This document shows positions 25,614 to 33,150 of a DNA stretch of 64,000 nt, one piece after another (position 1 is the first letter of the stretch; every line of letters begins with the position of its first letter). The notes under the pieces are model-generated. The model had not been told where the DNA came from. It was given only the letters and a program-made list of their open reading frames with translations, and did not search any database. The stretch is from CAZJHD01 sp964545855 (lineage in GTDB: Bacteria > Planctomycetota > UBA1135 > JACQFD01). Both the position numbers and the translations under genes were made by a program. The stretch covers positions 1-64,000 of the forward strand of contig CAZJHD010000011.1 in the NCBI GenBank assembly GCA_964545855.1, in the 5' to 3' direction.

Positions 25614-25695
25614 TCCGTCGATCGCGCATCCAGAAACACCGAACAGCCCAGATCCCACGAACCGCTACTCGAACGCCGACCGATCGAATCCAACG

Positions 25696-25866
25696 ATGTG
25701 GAAAGTCTCTATCTGGCTGACGTTCCTCTGCGCACTGCCCTACTTCATCTTCTTCGGCACGCGAGGATACGTCTCGACGATCCTGGTGCTGGTGCTGGCG
25801 ACAGGGCTCGCGTTCGTCCTCATGTATTACGTGCTGTTCCGCGCGACGGAGCTCCCGAAGAAGTAG
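25696..25866 (+). CDS. Small two-helix membrane peptide in the oxidase operon
   Basis: A 56-residue product with two predicted membrane helices (about 4-22 and 24-46) and a Lys-ending polar tail ATELPKK. The ATG at 25696 was chosen because upstream in-frame residues are non-hydrophobic and overlap the SCO gene. Its place between sco and the second subunit III gene suggests a small oxidase subunit or assembly factor, but no family was recognised. Confidence 0.7.
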   Translation: MWKVSIWLTFLCALPYFIFFGTRGYVSTILVLVLATGLAFVLMYYVLFRATELPKK

Positions 25867-25921
25867 CCGCCGCGCGACTCTCGCACCTTCTCCGAATCCC
25901 CCGACGACTCCACGACCCACG

Positions 25922-26608
25922 ATGTCCCAGGCGCACGCCACGACCCACGCCGCCCCCGCTTCGCACGGGGGCCACGGCCACTCCGGACCGATCGACCGCG
26001 ACTTCGGGACCGCGACGAACGGAAAGATCGCGATGTGGATCTTCCTCGTCACGGACGGCCTCACGTTCGCCGGATTGCTCCTCGGTTATGGCTACCTCCG
26101 GATGGCCAACAACCAGTGGCCCGACCCGCAGAAGCTCCTCGGCATCAATCTGACGGCCGTCGCCACCTTCCTCCTCATCGTCAGCAGCCTCTTCATGGTG
26201 CTCTCGCTGGCCGCGGCCGCCGAGAACAACAAGGGGAAGATGCTGCAGTGGCTCGCACTCACGGCCGTGGGCGGCATGACCTTCCTCGGGATCCAGTACT
26301 ACGAGTACTCCCATCTGATCCACGAGGGCGTGAAGCTCTGGGGCATCGAGCGCCCGGCGAACGCGGACGCCTCCTGGATCTTCGCCGGCGCGCCCGACAA
26401 CTTCGCGTCGACCTTCTACGTCATCACCGGCTTCCACGGGATGCACGTGACGACCGGCGTGATCTACCTCTGGACCCTCTTCGTCAAGGGGATGGGTCAG
26501 AAGGACATCACGCCGGGCTACTACAACCTCCTCGAGATCGGCGGGCTCTTCTGGCACTTCGTCGACCTGGTCTGGATCCTCGTCTTCACGTTCATCTACC
26601 TGATCTGA
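25922..26608 (+). CDS. coxC: Cytochrome c oxidase subunit III, second copy
   Basis: A 228-residue COX III family protein: a His-rich start (HATTHAAPASHGGHGHSG), then five membrane helices with MWIFLVTDGLTFAGLLLGY, FYVITGFHGMHVTTGVIYL and the terminal FWHFVDLVWILVFTFIYLI. It is closer in pattern to canonical subunit III than the copy at 23060. It starts 55 bases after the small membrane peptide and is followed by subunit IV. Confidence 0.93.
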   Translation: MSQAHATTHAAPASHGGHGHSGPIDRDFGTATNGKIAMWIFLVTDGLTFAGLLLGYGYLRMANNQWPDPQKLLGINLTAVATFLLIVSSLFMVLSLAAAAENNKGKMLQWLALTAVGGMTFLGIQYYEYSHLIHEGVKLWGIERPANADASWIFAGAPDNFASTFYVITGFHGMHVTTGVIYLWTLFVKGMGQKDITPGYYNLLEIGGLFWHFVDLVWILVFTFIYLI

Positions 26609-26651
26609 GCCCCGTCCGATCCACGCGGGGCGCAGGTGCCCTCGTTCTCCC

Positions 26652-26999
26652 ATGTCCGCATCCGGCCACGATCGCAAGCTCTACTTCAAGGTCTTCCTCG
26701 CCCTCCTCGTGCTCACGATCATCGAGGTGGCGATCCCGCTCATAGCGCACAAGTACGGCGACGGGAAGGTCGTGACCGCGAGCCTCTTCGGCGCCTTCAT
26801 GCCCCACTGGTCGAGCACCGCGCTCTACGCGCTCTCCATCGTGAAGGCGGGTCTCGTGGGGCTCTTCTTCATGCACCTCAAGTTCGAGACCAAGTGGCTG
26901 AAGCTCATCGCCGTCCTTCCGGCGATCGCGGGCTTCTACGCGCTGATGCTCTGCGCGGAAGTCTTCTACCGCTACTGGTTCTCCGGGCACGTCGCCTGA
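26652..26999 (+). CDS. Cytochrome c oxidase subunit IV (bacterial type)
   Basis: A 115-residue protein with three membrane helices (about 10-31, 55-77, 84-107) and the bacterial subunit IV pattern YFKVFLALLVLTIIEVAIP with FFMHLKFETKWLK. Non-catalytic subunit of aa3-type oxidases. It sits 43 bases after subunit III, as usual. The ATG at 26652 starts MSASGHDRKLYFKV. Confidence 0.88.
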   Translation: MSASGHDRKLYFKVFLALLVLTIIEVAIPLIAHKYGDGKVVTASLFGAFMPHWSSTALYALSIVKAGLVGLFFMHLKFETKWLKLIAVLPAIAGFYALMLCAEVFYRYWFSGHVA

Positions 27000-27022
27000 G
27001 GGACGACCACGACGTGGCCTCG

Positions 27023-27277
27023 ATGCTCCGACACGATCTCCTCATGCCTCCTCGGACGCTCTCCTCGCTCGCTCGCGGCGCCTGTCGCCGGCTGCGTCCG
27101 GCCGCCATGCTCGCGATCGCACTCGCTCTCGCACCGTCGACGGCGCTCGCCTGCCCTACCTGCGGCATCGGCGACCGCTTCGGCCCCGCGACGATGACGG
27201 TCTACGGCCTCTTCATGGCCGCTCCCTTCCTCATCGCCTACTTCGTCGCGCGCACGATTCGTCGGCTCGATCGCTGA
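27023..27277 (+). CDS. Small membrane protein with periplasmic CPTCG motif
   Basis: An 84-residue protein (or 77 from the ATG at 27044): basic start, hydrophobic signal ending ALA, then CPTCGIGDRFGPA directly after the predicted cleavage site, and one membrane helix (about 57-77). The CxxC just outside the membrane at the end of an oxidase operon suggests a copper-handling or thiol-redox assembly role. This is inference; the family was not identified. Confidence 0.7.
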   Translation: MLRHDLLMPPRTLSSLARGACRRLRPAAMLAIALALAPSTALACPTCGIGDRFGPATMTVYGLFMAAPFLIAYFVARTIRRLDR

Positions 27278-27300
27278 CGGCCATCCCTGCGGCGCCCCTG

Positions 27301-28212
27301 TCAGCCGCGCGGCGTCCCGACTGGGGGCTTCGCAGCAGGCCGAGGGGTCGGCGTCGGCAGCGGGCTCGGCTCGACTTTCCTCACGGGACGCGGAGAAGGA
27401 ATTCCCGCGGCGGGCGCTTCCTTCCCGATCGGTCGGACGTTCGGACGGGGAGCGATCGCTGGTTCGGGCTTCGCCGGCTCGACGCGTGGCACGGGAGCGA
27501 CGCCGGGCACGCGTCCCACGCTCGAATCGGCGGCGGGCTTCTCCGCGCCCTTCGCATCGAACCCCGAGGATCGCGGAGGAAGAGCACGTGGATAGCCGCG
27601 TACGACGGCGCTCGGCCTCGACTCCGAGGCTCCTTCCGTCCCCGTCCCACGGGACTCCGTCCCCGTCCCACGAGATGCAGGCTCGGGACCCGGTCTGGTC
27701 GCCGCATCGGCCGGCAGCGGAAGCGACGCGCGCGTTGCGAAGCGCTTCGGATCGGGGAGCGTCCAGCGACGCTCCTTCGCCAGCTTCTCGAGACCGGCGA
27801 TGCGCGCTGCGAGGGCGTACTCCAGGAACTGTCCGCGCGCCTGGATCTCCTTGCCGTAGGAGAGATCGAACTCCTCCAGCGTGATCGTGCGATCTCCGTC
27901 GAGGTCGTGGTCGCGGAATTGGTCGGTCGACATCGCGCCGGCACGCGCCTCTCTCTTGCTGACGCTGCCATCGTTGTCGAGATCGAACGACGCGAAGACG
28001 CTTCGAAAGCGCTCGAGGGTGACCGGCTTCGCGTCGCTGTATCGGTTGCGCGGAACCGGGGCTCTCGAGACCGCTCCATCGGGGCGCTCCGCCTGCGGCT
28101 CGGGGATCCTCGGCGGAGAGGTTTCCTGGGCGAGCGCCGCGCCGGCACTGGCCGCGCCGATCAGTGCCAGGACGGGCACGAACCGCGACGAACCCAGGAG
28201 AAGAGAGCGCAT
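27301..28212 (-). CDS. Secreted EF-hand protein with Pro-rich tail
   Basis: A 303-residue protein with an N-terminal signal (about 1-28, ending AALA). Two EF-hand loops follow, DLDNDGSVSKRE (about 76-87) and DLDGDRTITLEE (about 102-113), both with Asp at positions 1, 3 and 5 and Glu at 12, so calcium binding is likely. From about residue 160 on it is Pro/Arg/Ala-rich and disordered, with a short tandem SRGTGTE-SRGTGTE. Function unknown. It ends convergent with the oxidase operon (23-base gap) and diverges from the S41 protease. Confidence 0.75.
   Translation of the reverse strand: MRSLLLGSSRFVPVLALIGAASAGAALAQETSPPRIPEPQAERPDGAVSRAPVPRNRYSDAKPVTLERFRSVFASFDLDNDGSVSKREARAGAMSTDQFRDHDLDGDRTITLEEFDLSYGKEIQARGQFLEYALAARIAGLEKLAKERRWTLPDPKRFATRASLPLPADAATRPGPEPASRGTGTESRGTGTEGASESRPSAVVRGYPRALPPRSSGFDAKGAEKPAADSSVGRVPGVAPVPRVEPAKPEPAIAPRPNVRPIGKEAPAAGIPSPRPVRKVEPSPLPTPTPRPAAKPPVGTPRG
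27635..27672. repeat. 21-bp tandem repeat inside the EF-hand gene
   Basis: TCCGTCCCCGTCCCACG occurs at 27635-27651 and again at 27656-27672, a period of exactly 21 bp, encoding SRGTGTE twice. The in-frame unit suggests expansion by slippage in the disordered tail. Confidence 0.6.
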
Positions 28213-28421
28213 GGCAGGGGATTCGGGGGACAAATGGCGGGCCAGCCCGCCTCCGGAGCCGGCCCTGGGCCAAGTATCGGCGGGGTGGACCTTTGAGCCC
28301 GAGCCCCCCATTCCTCCCCGTGGGGCCGTGTCTTCCGGCGGGGACACGCCCCGACCGGTGGCCGCTGCGGCGGCGGACGATCCTCGCGTCGGGGGTGTCT
28401 CGGAGCGACGCTTCGCCTCCA

Positions 28422-29771
28422 ATGCGATCCCGCCCGCTCCTCCGTTCGTGGATGCCCTCCGTGCCGATCGCCCTCGCGGGGTCGAGCTTCCTGATGGCCC
28501 TGCTGTCGGTCGCGTTCCTCGGCGTCCTCGCGACCAGGCGCACGGTGAGAGACCGAGGCCTCGCACGGCAGGTGGTCGTTCAGGAGTTGATCGAGGAAGG
28601 GTTCGTCCATCCGGTGCATCGCGACGAGATCCTGCGCGACGCGATCCGCGGGATGCTCGCGGGCCTCGATCCCTACTCGGGGTACTTCACGGGTGACGAG
28701 GCAGCTTCGCTCGAGCGCGACTCCTCCGGGCGCTTCGTCGGGATCGGCGTCGTCCTCTCTCCCGACGATGGGACGGCCCTCCGCGTGCTCTTCCCGCAGC
28801 CGGGTTCGCCAGCGGAGGCGGCGGGACTCGTGCCGGGATCGATCCTGGTCGCGCTCGACGGCCAGCCCGTGTCCGGGCTCACGCGGGAGGAGATCTCCGC
28901 CGCCATCCGCGGACCGGAGGGCACTCTCCTGCAAGCCGAATTCGTCGTGCCGGGGGGCTCTGCACCCCGAACCACTTCGATCGTCCGGACCGCGCTGCGC
29001 GATCCGTCGATCCGCCGCGTGCGCTGGCTCGACGCCGCGAGCGGCGTCGCAGCCTTCGCCCTCGGGTCGTTCACGGAGGAGACCGTCGGGGAGTTCGACG
29101 ACACCCTGCTCCGGCTTCGATCGGAGGGGCTTCGGTCCCTCGTCATCGACCTGCGCTTCAACGGCGGCGGAGTGCTCGACGCCGCCGCGGCGCTCGCGAA
29201 CCGATTCGTCGCGTCCGGATCGATCTACCGGCTGCAGCGGCGCCACGAGGACACCGTCCACGTCGCTCGACCCGAGGAGGCCACCGACCGTGGCTTGCCC
29301 TTGGTGCTCCTCGTGAACGCCGAGACCGCGTCCGCCGCGGAGGTCTTCGCGGGCGCGCTGCGCGATCACCGAGCCGCGGTCCTCGTCGGCGAGAGGACCT
29401 ACGGGAAGGGCACGGTCCAGAGCGTGCATCGATTCAAGACGGATGGCGCCGTCGTGAAGCTCACGACGGCCCACTACCAGACGCCCGCGGGCCGCAGCCT
29501 CGAGCGCCCCTCCAGGAGCGCTCGGAGCGATCCCCGATCGGGCGGCATCCCTCCCGATCTCCTCGTGGGCGTGGACGACGCCGAGCGACGGCGGCTCCGG
29601 GCCCAGGCGACTGCCTACGACACGCCGGAGCCCTACCGGGAAGCGGTGCGAGCGCTCCGTCGCGAGCACGGGATGCCCGAGCCCGACGACGCGGGCGACG
29701 CCGCCCTGGGCATCGCCCTCGATCTCCTCGCGGGACGCCGTCCCCCCGATCGTGCGATCACGGCGCGCTGA
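28422..29771 (+). CDS. S41-family carboxy-terminal processing protease
   Basis: In the 449-residue product there is a membrane anchor or signal at about 15-37, a PDZ domain at about 100-185 (GIGVVLSPDDG, PAEAAGLVPGSILVALDG) and the S41 catalytic core with Ser304 in NAETASAAE and Lys329 in TYGKGTVQ, plus the conserved RFNGGG at 245-250. It acts in the periplasm on protein C-termini. The ATG at 28422 was chosen because the hydrophobic anchor follows it. Divergent from the EF-hand gene. The 6S-like RNA follows 37 bases after its stop. Confidence 0.93.
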   Translation: MRSRPLLRSWMPSVPIALAGSSFLMALLSVAFLGVLATRRTVRDRGLARQVVVQELIEEGFVHPVHRDEILRDAIRGMLAGLDPYSGYFTGDEAASLERDSSGRFVGIGVVLSPDDGTALRVLFPQPGSPAEAAGLVPGSILVALDGQPVSGLTREEISAAIRGPEGTLLQAEFVVPGGSAPRTTSIVRTALRDPSIRRVRWLDAASGVAAFALGSFTEETVGEFDDTLLRLRSEGLRSLVIDLRFNGGGVLDAAAALANRFVASGSIYRLQRRHEDTVHVARPEEATDRGLPLVLLVNAETASAAEVFAGALRDHRAAVLVGERTYGKGTVQSVHRFKTDGAVVKLTTAHYQTPAGRSLERPSRSARSDPRSGGIPPDLLVGVDDAERRRLRAQATAYDTPEPYREAVRALRREHGMPEPDDAGDAALGIALDLLAGRRPPDRAITAR

Positions 29772-29794
29772 CCGAGCACTGCGCGCGCCGCCGC

Positions 29795-29800
29795 TATCAT
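29795..29800 (+). promoter_or_regulatory. -10 element TATCAT upstream of the structured RNA
   Basis: TATCAT lies seven to ten bases before the first paired base of the RNA at 29811, the right place for a -10 box. No good -35 is found at 17 bases; CTGACC at 29768-29773 is 21 bases away. Compare TATCGT of the oxidase promoter. Confidence 0.4.
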
Positions 29801-29807
29801 GCGCGGC

Positions 29808-30002
29808 CAACAGCCGGTGGCAGAAGACCTCCGAGCAGAGCTACGGGCCTCGCCGCCCGGCGCGTCGTTGCGCGTCCTCTCCCCCCGTTCCTGGTAACGC
29901 TGGCTCCTATCTACGTCTGCGGCGCGCGCCTCGCGCCGATCGGCGCGGTGTCCCTGCAATGGGGCTCGCGCTCGCTCCGCGGAGCACTTCTGCCACAGGC
30001 TG
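29808..30002 (+). ncRNA. Structured RNA, 6S RNA (SsrS) candidate
   Basis: The ends are complementary: 29811-29826 pairs with 29987-30002 at 15 of 16 positions (one G/A mismatch), continued after a 2x2 internal loop by CTCCG (29829-29833) with CGGAG (29980-29984). A second long stem, 29852-29864 with 29932-29944 (11 of 13 pairs), is separated from the closing stem by an open region on both strands (about 29837-29846 and 29955-29973). A rod of about 195 bases with a long closing stem, a central bubble and an apical stem is the architecture of 6S RNA, which binds housekeeping RNA polymerase. A TATCAT -10 box sits just upstream. Strand is inferred from that box. A protein-coding role is unlikely: the tsaD frame is open here but lacks family sequence. 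Confidence 0.5.
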
Positions 30003-30009
30003 CCAAGCC

Positions 30010-31047
30010 ATGACGCTCGTCCTCGGCATCGAGAGCTCCTGCGACGAGACCGCCGCCGCCGTCGTGCGCGACGGTCGGGCCGTACTCTCGTCGTTCGTCG
30101 CCTCCCAGGCGAGCCTGCACGCTCCCTACCGGGGCGTCGTGCCGGAGATCGCGAGCCGAAGCCATCTCCTCGCGATCGTCCCTGCCATCGAAGCGGCCCT
30201 GCGTGACGCGGGCGTCGCCCCGGAGGACCTCGATGCCGTGGCGGTCACGACGCGGCCCGGTCTCATCGGATCGCTCCTCGTCGGGCTCACGGCGGCGAAG
30301 TCCTTCGCCTGGTTCCACGGACTGCCGATCGTCGGCGTGGACCACCTCGCCGCCCACATCTACGCAGCCACCATGGAGGGCGACCCCGTCGTGCTCCCGG
30401 CCATCGCGCTCGTCGCATCGGGCGGCCACACGGCGCTCTACGACTATCGGAGCCCCGCCGATTTCGAAGCCATCGGCTCGACCCTCGACGATGCCGCCGG
30501 CGAGGCCTTCGACAAGGTGTCGGCGCTCCTCGGCCTCGGATACCCGGGAGGGCCGGCCATCGAGCGCGTGGCCGCGGGCGTCGATCCTCGAACCGCGGGC
30601 TTCAAGACGCCGCGCGCCGGCGACGGACCCTTCGACTTCTCCTTCAGCGGACTGAAGACGGCCGTGCGCTACCGCGTCCGCCCGCCCGGCGCCGCGGTGC
30701 CGCGCGAGATCTCGGCCGACGAGGCGGCGAGCCTCGCCGCCGGATTCCAGCACGCGGCCGTCGAGCACCTCGCGCGCGTCACGCATGCCGCGGCTCGCTC
30801 GCGCGGGGCGGAGACGGTCCTCGTGGGCGGCGGCGTCGCCTGCAACCGGAGACTTCGGGAGCGCATGGCGGATCTCTGCGCCGAGGACGGCCGGGGTCTG
30901 CGCGTGCCGCGGCCCGCCCTGTGCGCCGACAACGCCGCCATGATCGCGGGCCTAGGTTCGGCGCTCTTCCTCTCCGGCGTGCGGTCCGGACTCGATCTCG
31001 GGGCGCTCCCGAACGGCTCGTCGGACGCAAGCGCGCGCGCGCGATGA
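30010..31047 (+). CDS. tsaD: tRNA N6-adenosine threonylcarbamoyltransferase
   Basis: Transfers threonylcarbamoyl to A37 of ANN-decoding tRNAs. The 345-residue product has MTLVLGIESSCDETAAAVV at the N-terminus, metal ligands His112 and His116 in DHLAAHIYA, the glycine-rich SGGHTALY, and the C-terminal GGGVACNRRLRE and CADNAAMIA motifs. The ATG at 30010 is the family start and lies eight bases after the 3' end of the structured RNA. Its TGA overlaps the larB ATG (ATGA). Confidence 0.96.
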   Translation: MTLVLGIESSCDETAAAVVRDGRAVLSSFVASQASLHAPYRGVVPEIASRSHLLAIVPAIEAALRDAGVAPEDLDAVAVTTRPGLIGSLLVGLTAAKSFAWFHGLPIVGVDHLAAHIYAATMEGDPVVLPAIALVASGGHTALYDYRSPADFEAIGSTLDDAAGEAFDKVSALLGLGYPGGPAIERVAAGVDPRTAGFKTPRAGDGPFDFSFSGLKTAVRYRVRPPGAAVPREISADEAASLAAGFQHAAVEHLARVTHAAARSRGAETVLVGGGVACNRRLRERMADLCAEDGRGLRVPRPALCADNAAMIAGLGSALFLSGVRSGLDLGALPNGSSDASARAR

Positions 31048-31790
31048 ATCCGAAGGAACTCCGCGCTCTCCTCGGGCGCGTCCGCGCGGGCAAGGTCTCG
31101 GCCGATGAGGCCGCCGAGCACATCCGGGCGGAAGCGGTCGGCGATCTCGGCTTCGCGCGCCTCGACCACCATCGCGAGCTCCGGTGCGGATTCCCGGAGG
31201 TGATCCTCGGACTCCGGAAGTCGAACGGACAGATCGCGCGGCTCGCCCAGGAGGTCGCGAAGCGCTCGGATCGCGTCCTCGTGACGCGCACGACGAAGGA
31301 CGCCTACGACGCCGTCGCGGCGGTGCTTCCCCGGGCGCGATGGATCGAGGAAGCCCGCGCCATCGTGGTGCGACGGAGCCGCGCACCGCGGCCACGGGGG
31401 CTCGTCGCGATCGTGACGGCCGGAACCACCGACATCCCGGTGGCGGAGGAAGCCCGCGTGACCGCCGAGATGTTCGACGCGCGGGTCCAGGTCGCCGTCG
31501 ATTGCGGCGTCGCCGGACTCCATCGCCTGCTCGGCGTGCTCCCGACCCTGCGCCGCGCCCGCGTCGTCGTCGTCGTCGCCGGAATGGAGGGCGCCCTCGC
31601 CTCCGTCGTGGGCGGCCTCGTGTCGCGACCCGTCATCGCCGTGCCGACGAGCGTCGGATACGGCGCGAGCTTCGAGGGGCTCGCGCCGCTCCTCACGATG
31701 CTCAACTCCTGCGCCGCCGGCGTCGGCGTCGTGAACATCGACAACGGATTCGGGGCCGGCTATCTGGCGGGTCTCATCAACCGGGGCTGA
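31044..31790 (+). CDS. larB: LarB-type protein (AIR-carboxylase fold)
   Basis: LarB carboxylates nicotinate adenine dinucleotide in synthesis of the nickel-pincer cofactor of lactate racemase. The 248-residue product shows the LarB/PurE-like C-terminal domain with TAGTTDIPVAEEA, DCGVAGLHRLL, VVVVAGMEGALASV and PTSVGYGASF, and an N-terminal helical part starting MNPKELRALLGRVRAG. Translationally coupled to tsaD (ATGA). No larC or larE is visible in this window. Confidence 0.88.
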   Translation: MNPKELRALLGRVRAGKVSADEAAEHIRAEAVGDLGFARLDHHRELRCGFPEVILGLRKSNGQIARLAQEVAKRSDRVLVTRTTKDAYDAVAAVLPRARWIEEARAIVVRRSRAPRPRGLVAIVTAGTTDIPVAEEARVTAEMFDARVQVAVDCGVAGLHRLLGVLPTLRRARVVVVVAGMEGALASVVGGLVSRPVIAVPTSVGYGASFEGLAPLLTMLNSCAAGVGVVNIDNGFGAGYLAGLINRG

Positions 31791-31818
31791 GGAGCCGGGA
31801 AAGGGCCCGTCCCGGGGT

Positions 31819-32958
31819 ATGTTGGAGACCATGTCGCAGTCCGGACCCGCGATGCTCGTTCTCGAGGACGGCCAGGTCTACCGCGGCCGCGCCTGCGGTG
31901 CGGTCGGCGAGCGCATCGGCGAACTCGTCTTCAACACGGCCATGACCGGCTACCAGGAGATCCTCACGGATCCTTCCTATCGCGGGCAGTCCGTCGTGAT
32001 GACCTACCCGCTCATCGGCAACTACGGGACGACGCCCGAGGACGAGGAGAGCCGCTCCACGTTCCTGGAGGCCTTCGTCGTCCGGGAGATGTGCTGGAAG
32101 CCGAGCAACTTCCGGAGCCGGGAGCCCCTCCCGGACTACCTGGCGCGACACGGCGTCGTCGCCATCGAAGGCGTCGACACGCGCGCGATCACGCTCCGCA
32201 TCCGCGAGGGCGTCGTCCGCGCCATCGTCTCCACCATCGATCTCGACGAGGCCTCGCTCCTGGAGAAGGTGCGGTGCGCTCCAGGGCTCGACGGGATCGA
32301 CCTGGCGACGACGGTCACCTGCGAGAAGACCTACGAATGGTCCGACGGCTTCGTCCAGCTCGACGATCGAACGCCGAGCGACCCGCCGTCGCCGCGCTAC
32401 CGCGTCGTCGCCTTCGATTTCGGCGTGAAGCGCAACATCCTTCGCGGGCTCGTGGAGACGGGGTTCGACGTCACCGTCGTGCCGGCCACGGCGTCCGTCG
32501 CCGAGGTCCTCGCGACGCGTCCCGACGGCGTCTTCCTCTCGAACGGCCCCGGCGATCCCAGCGCCGTGACGCACGTCTTTCCGAAGATCCGCGCGCTCGC
32601 CGAGCAGCGCATCCCGATCTTCGGGATCTGTCTCGGCCACCAGATCCTCGGCCACGTGTTCGGCGCGAAGACGCGGAAGATGCCCTTCGGCCACCACGGC
32701 GCGAACCACCCGGTGATGGATCTGAAGACCGAGAAGATCGAGATCACGTCGCAGAACCACTCCTACGAGGTCGTCGCGGACAAGCTTCCCGACCTCGAGG
32801 TGACGCACCGCAATCTGAACGACGGTTCGATCGAGGGGATTCGACACCGCGAGCTCCCCGTCTTCTCCGTCCAATACCATCCCGAGGCCTCGCCGGGCCC
32901 TCGCGACGCCCAATACCTGTTCCGTCGCTTCCGCGATCTGATCGAGAGCCGCGCCTGA
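31819..32958 (+). CDS. carA: Carbamoyl-phosphate synthase small subunit
   Basis: The glutaminase subunit that supplies ammonia for carbamoyl phosphate (pyrimidine and arginine synthesis). In the 379-residue product the N-terminal CPSase domain has NTAMTGYQEILTDPSY, and the class I amidotransferase domain has nucleophile Cys271 in GICLGHQ and His354/Glu356 in HPEASPGP. Normal length. The ATG at 31831 (MSQSGPAML) is an alternative start. It follows larB by 28 bases; carB is not in the window. Confidence 0.96.
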   Translation: MLETMSQSGPAMLVLEDGQVYRGRACGAVGERIGELVFNTAMTGYQEILTDPSYRGQSVVMTYPLIGNYGTTPEDEESRSTFLEAFVVREMCWKPSNFRSREPLPDYLARHGVVAIEGVDTRAITLRIREGVVRAIVSTIDLDEASLLEKVRCAPGLDGIDLATTVTCEKTYEWSDGFVQLDDRTPSDPPSPRYRVVAFDFGVKRNILRGLVETGFDVTVVPATASVAEVLATRPDGVFLSNGPGDPSAVTHVFPKIRALAEQRIPIFGICLGHQILGHVFGAKTRKMPFGHHGANHPVMDLKTEKIEITSQNHSYEVVADKLPDLEVTHRNLNDGSIEGIRHRELPVFSVQYHPEASPGPRDAQYLFRRFRDLIESRA

Positions 32959-33150
32959 TCCGAGTCGCTCGGGGCTCTCGTCCGCGGCCCTGCGGCATCG
33001 GAGTGTCTGCCGGCAACACTCGAGTGCGGGCGTTGGAGCCGCGGCGGGCGAGATCGTTTGAGCTCCGGCATCGATCCTCCCTCGACCTCGAAGAGCCACC
33101 TCGGCGCGTCGTCCACCGCGTTCGCGCCGAACGTCCCCCTGTCCGGTGCC

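Noticed and set aside
29752..30009. An in-frame 5' extension of tsaD by 86 residues
   Set aside because: The extension is Arg/Pro-rich, lacks similarity to TsaD, and overlaps the paired ends of the structured RNA. The family start MTLVLGIESS is at 30010.
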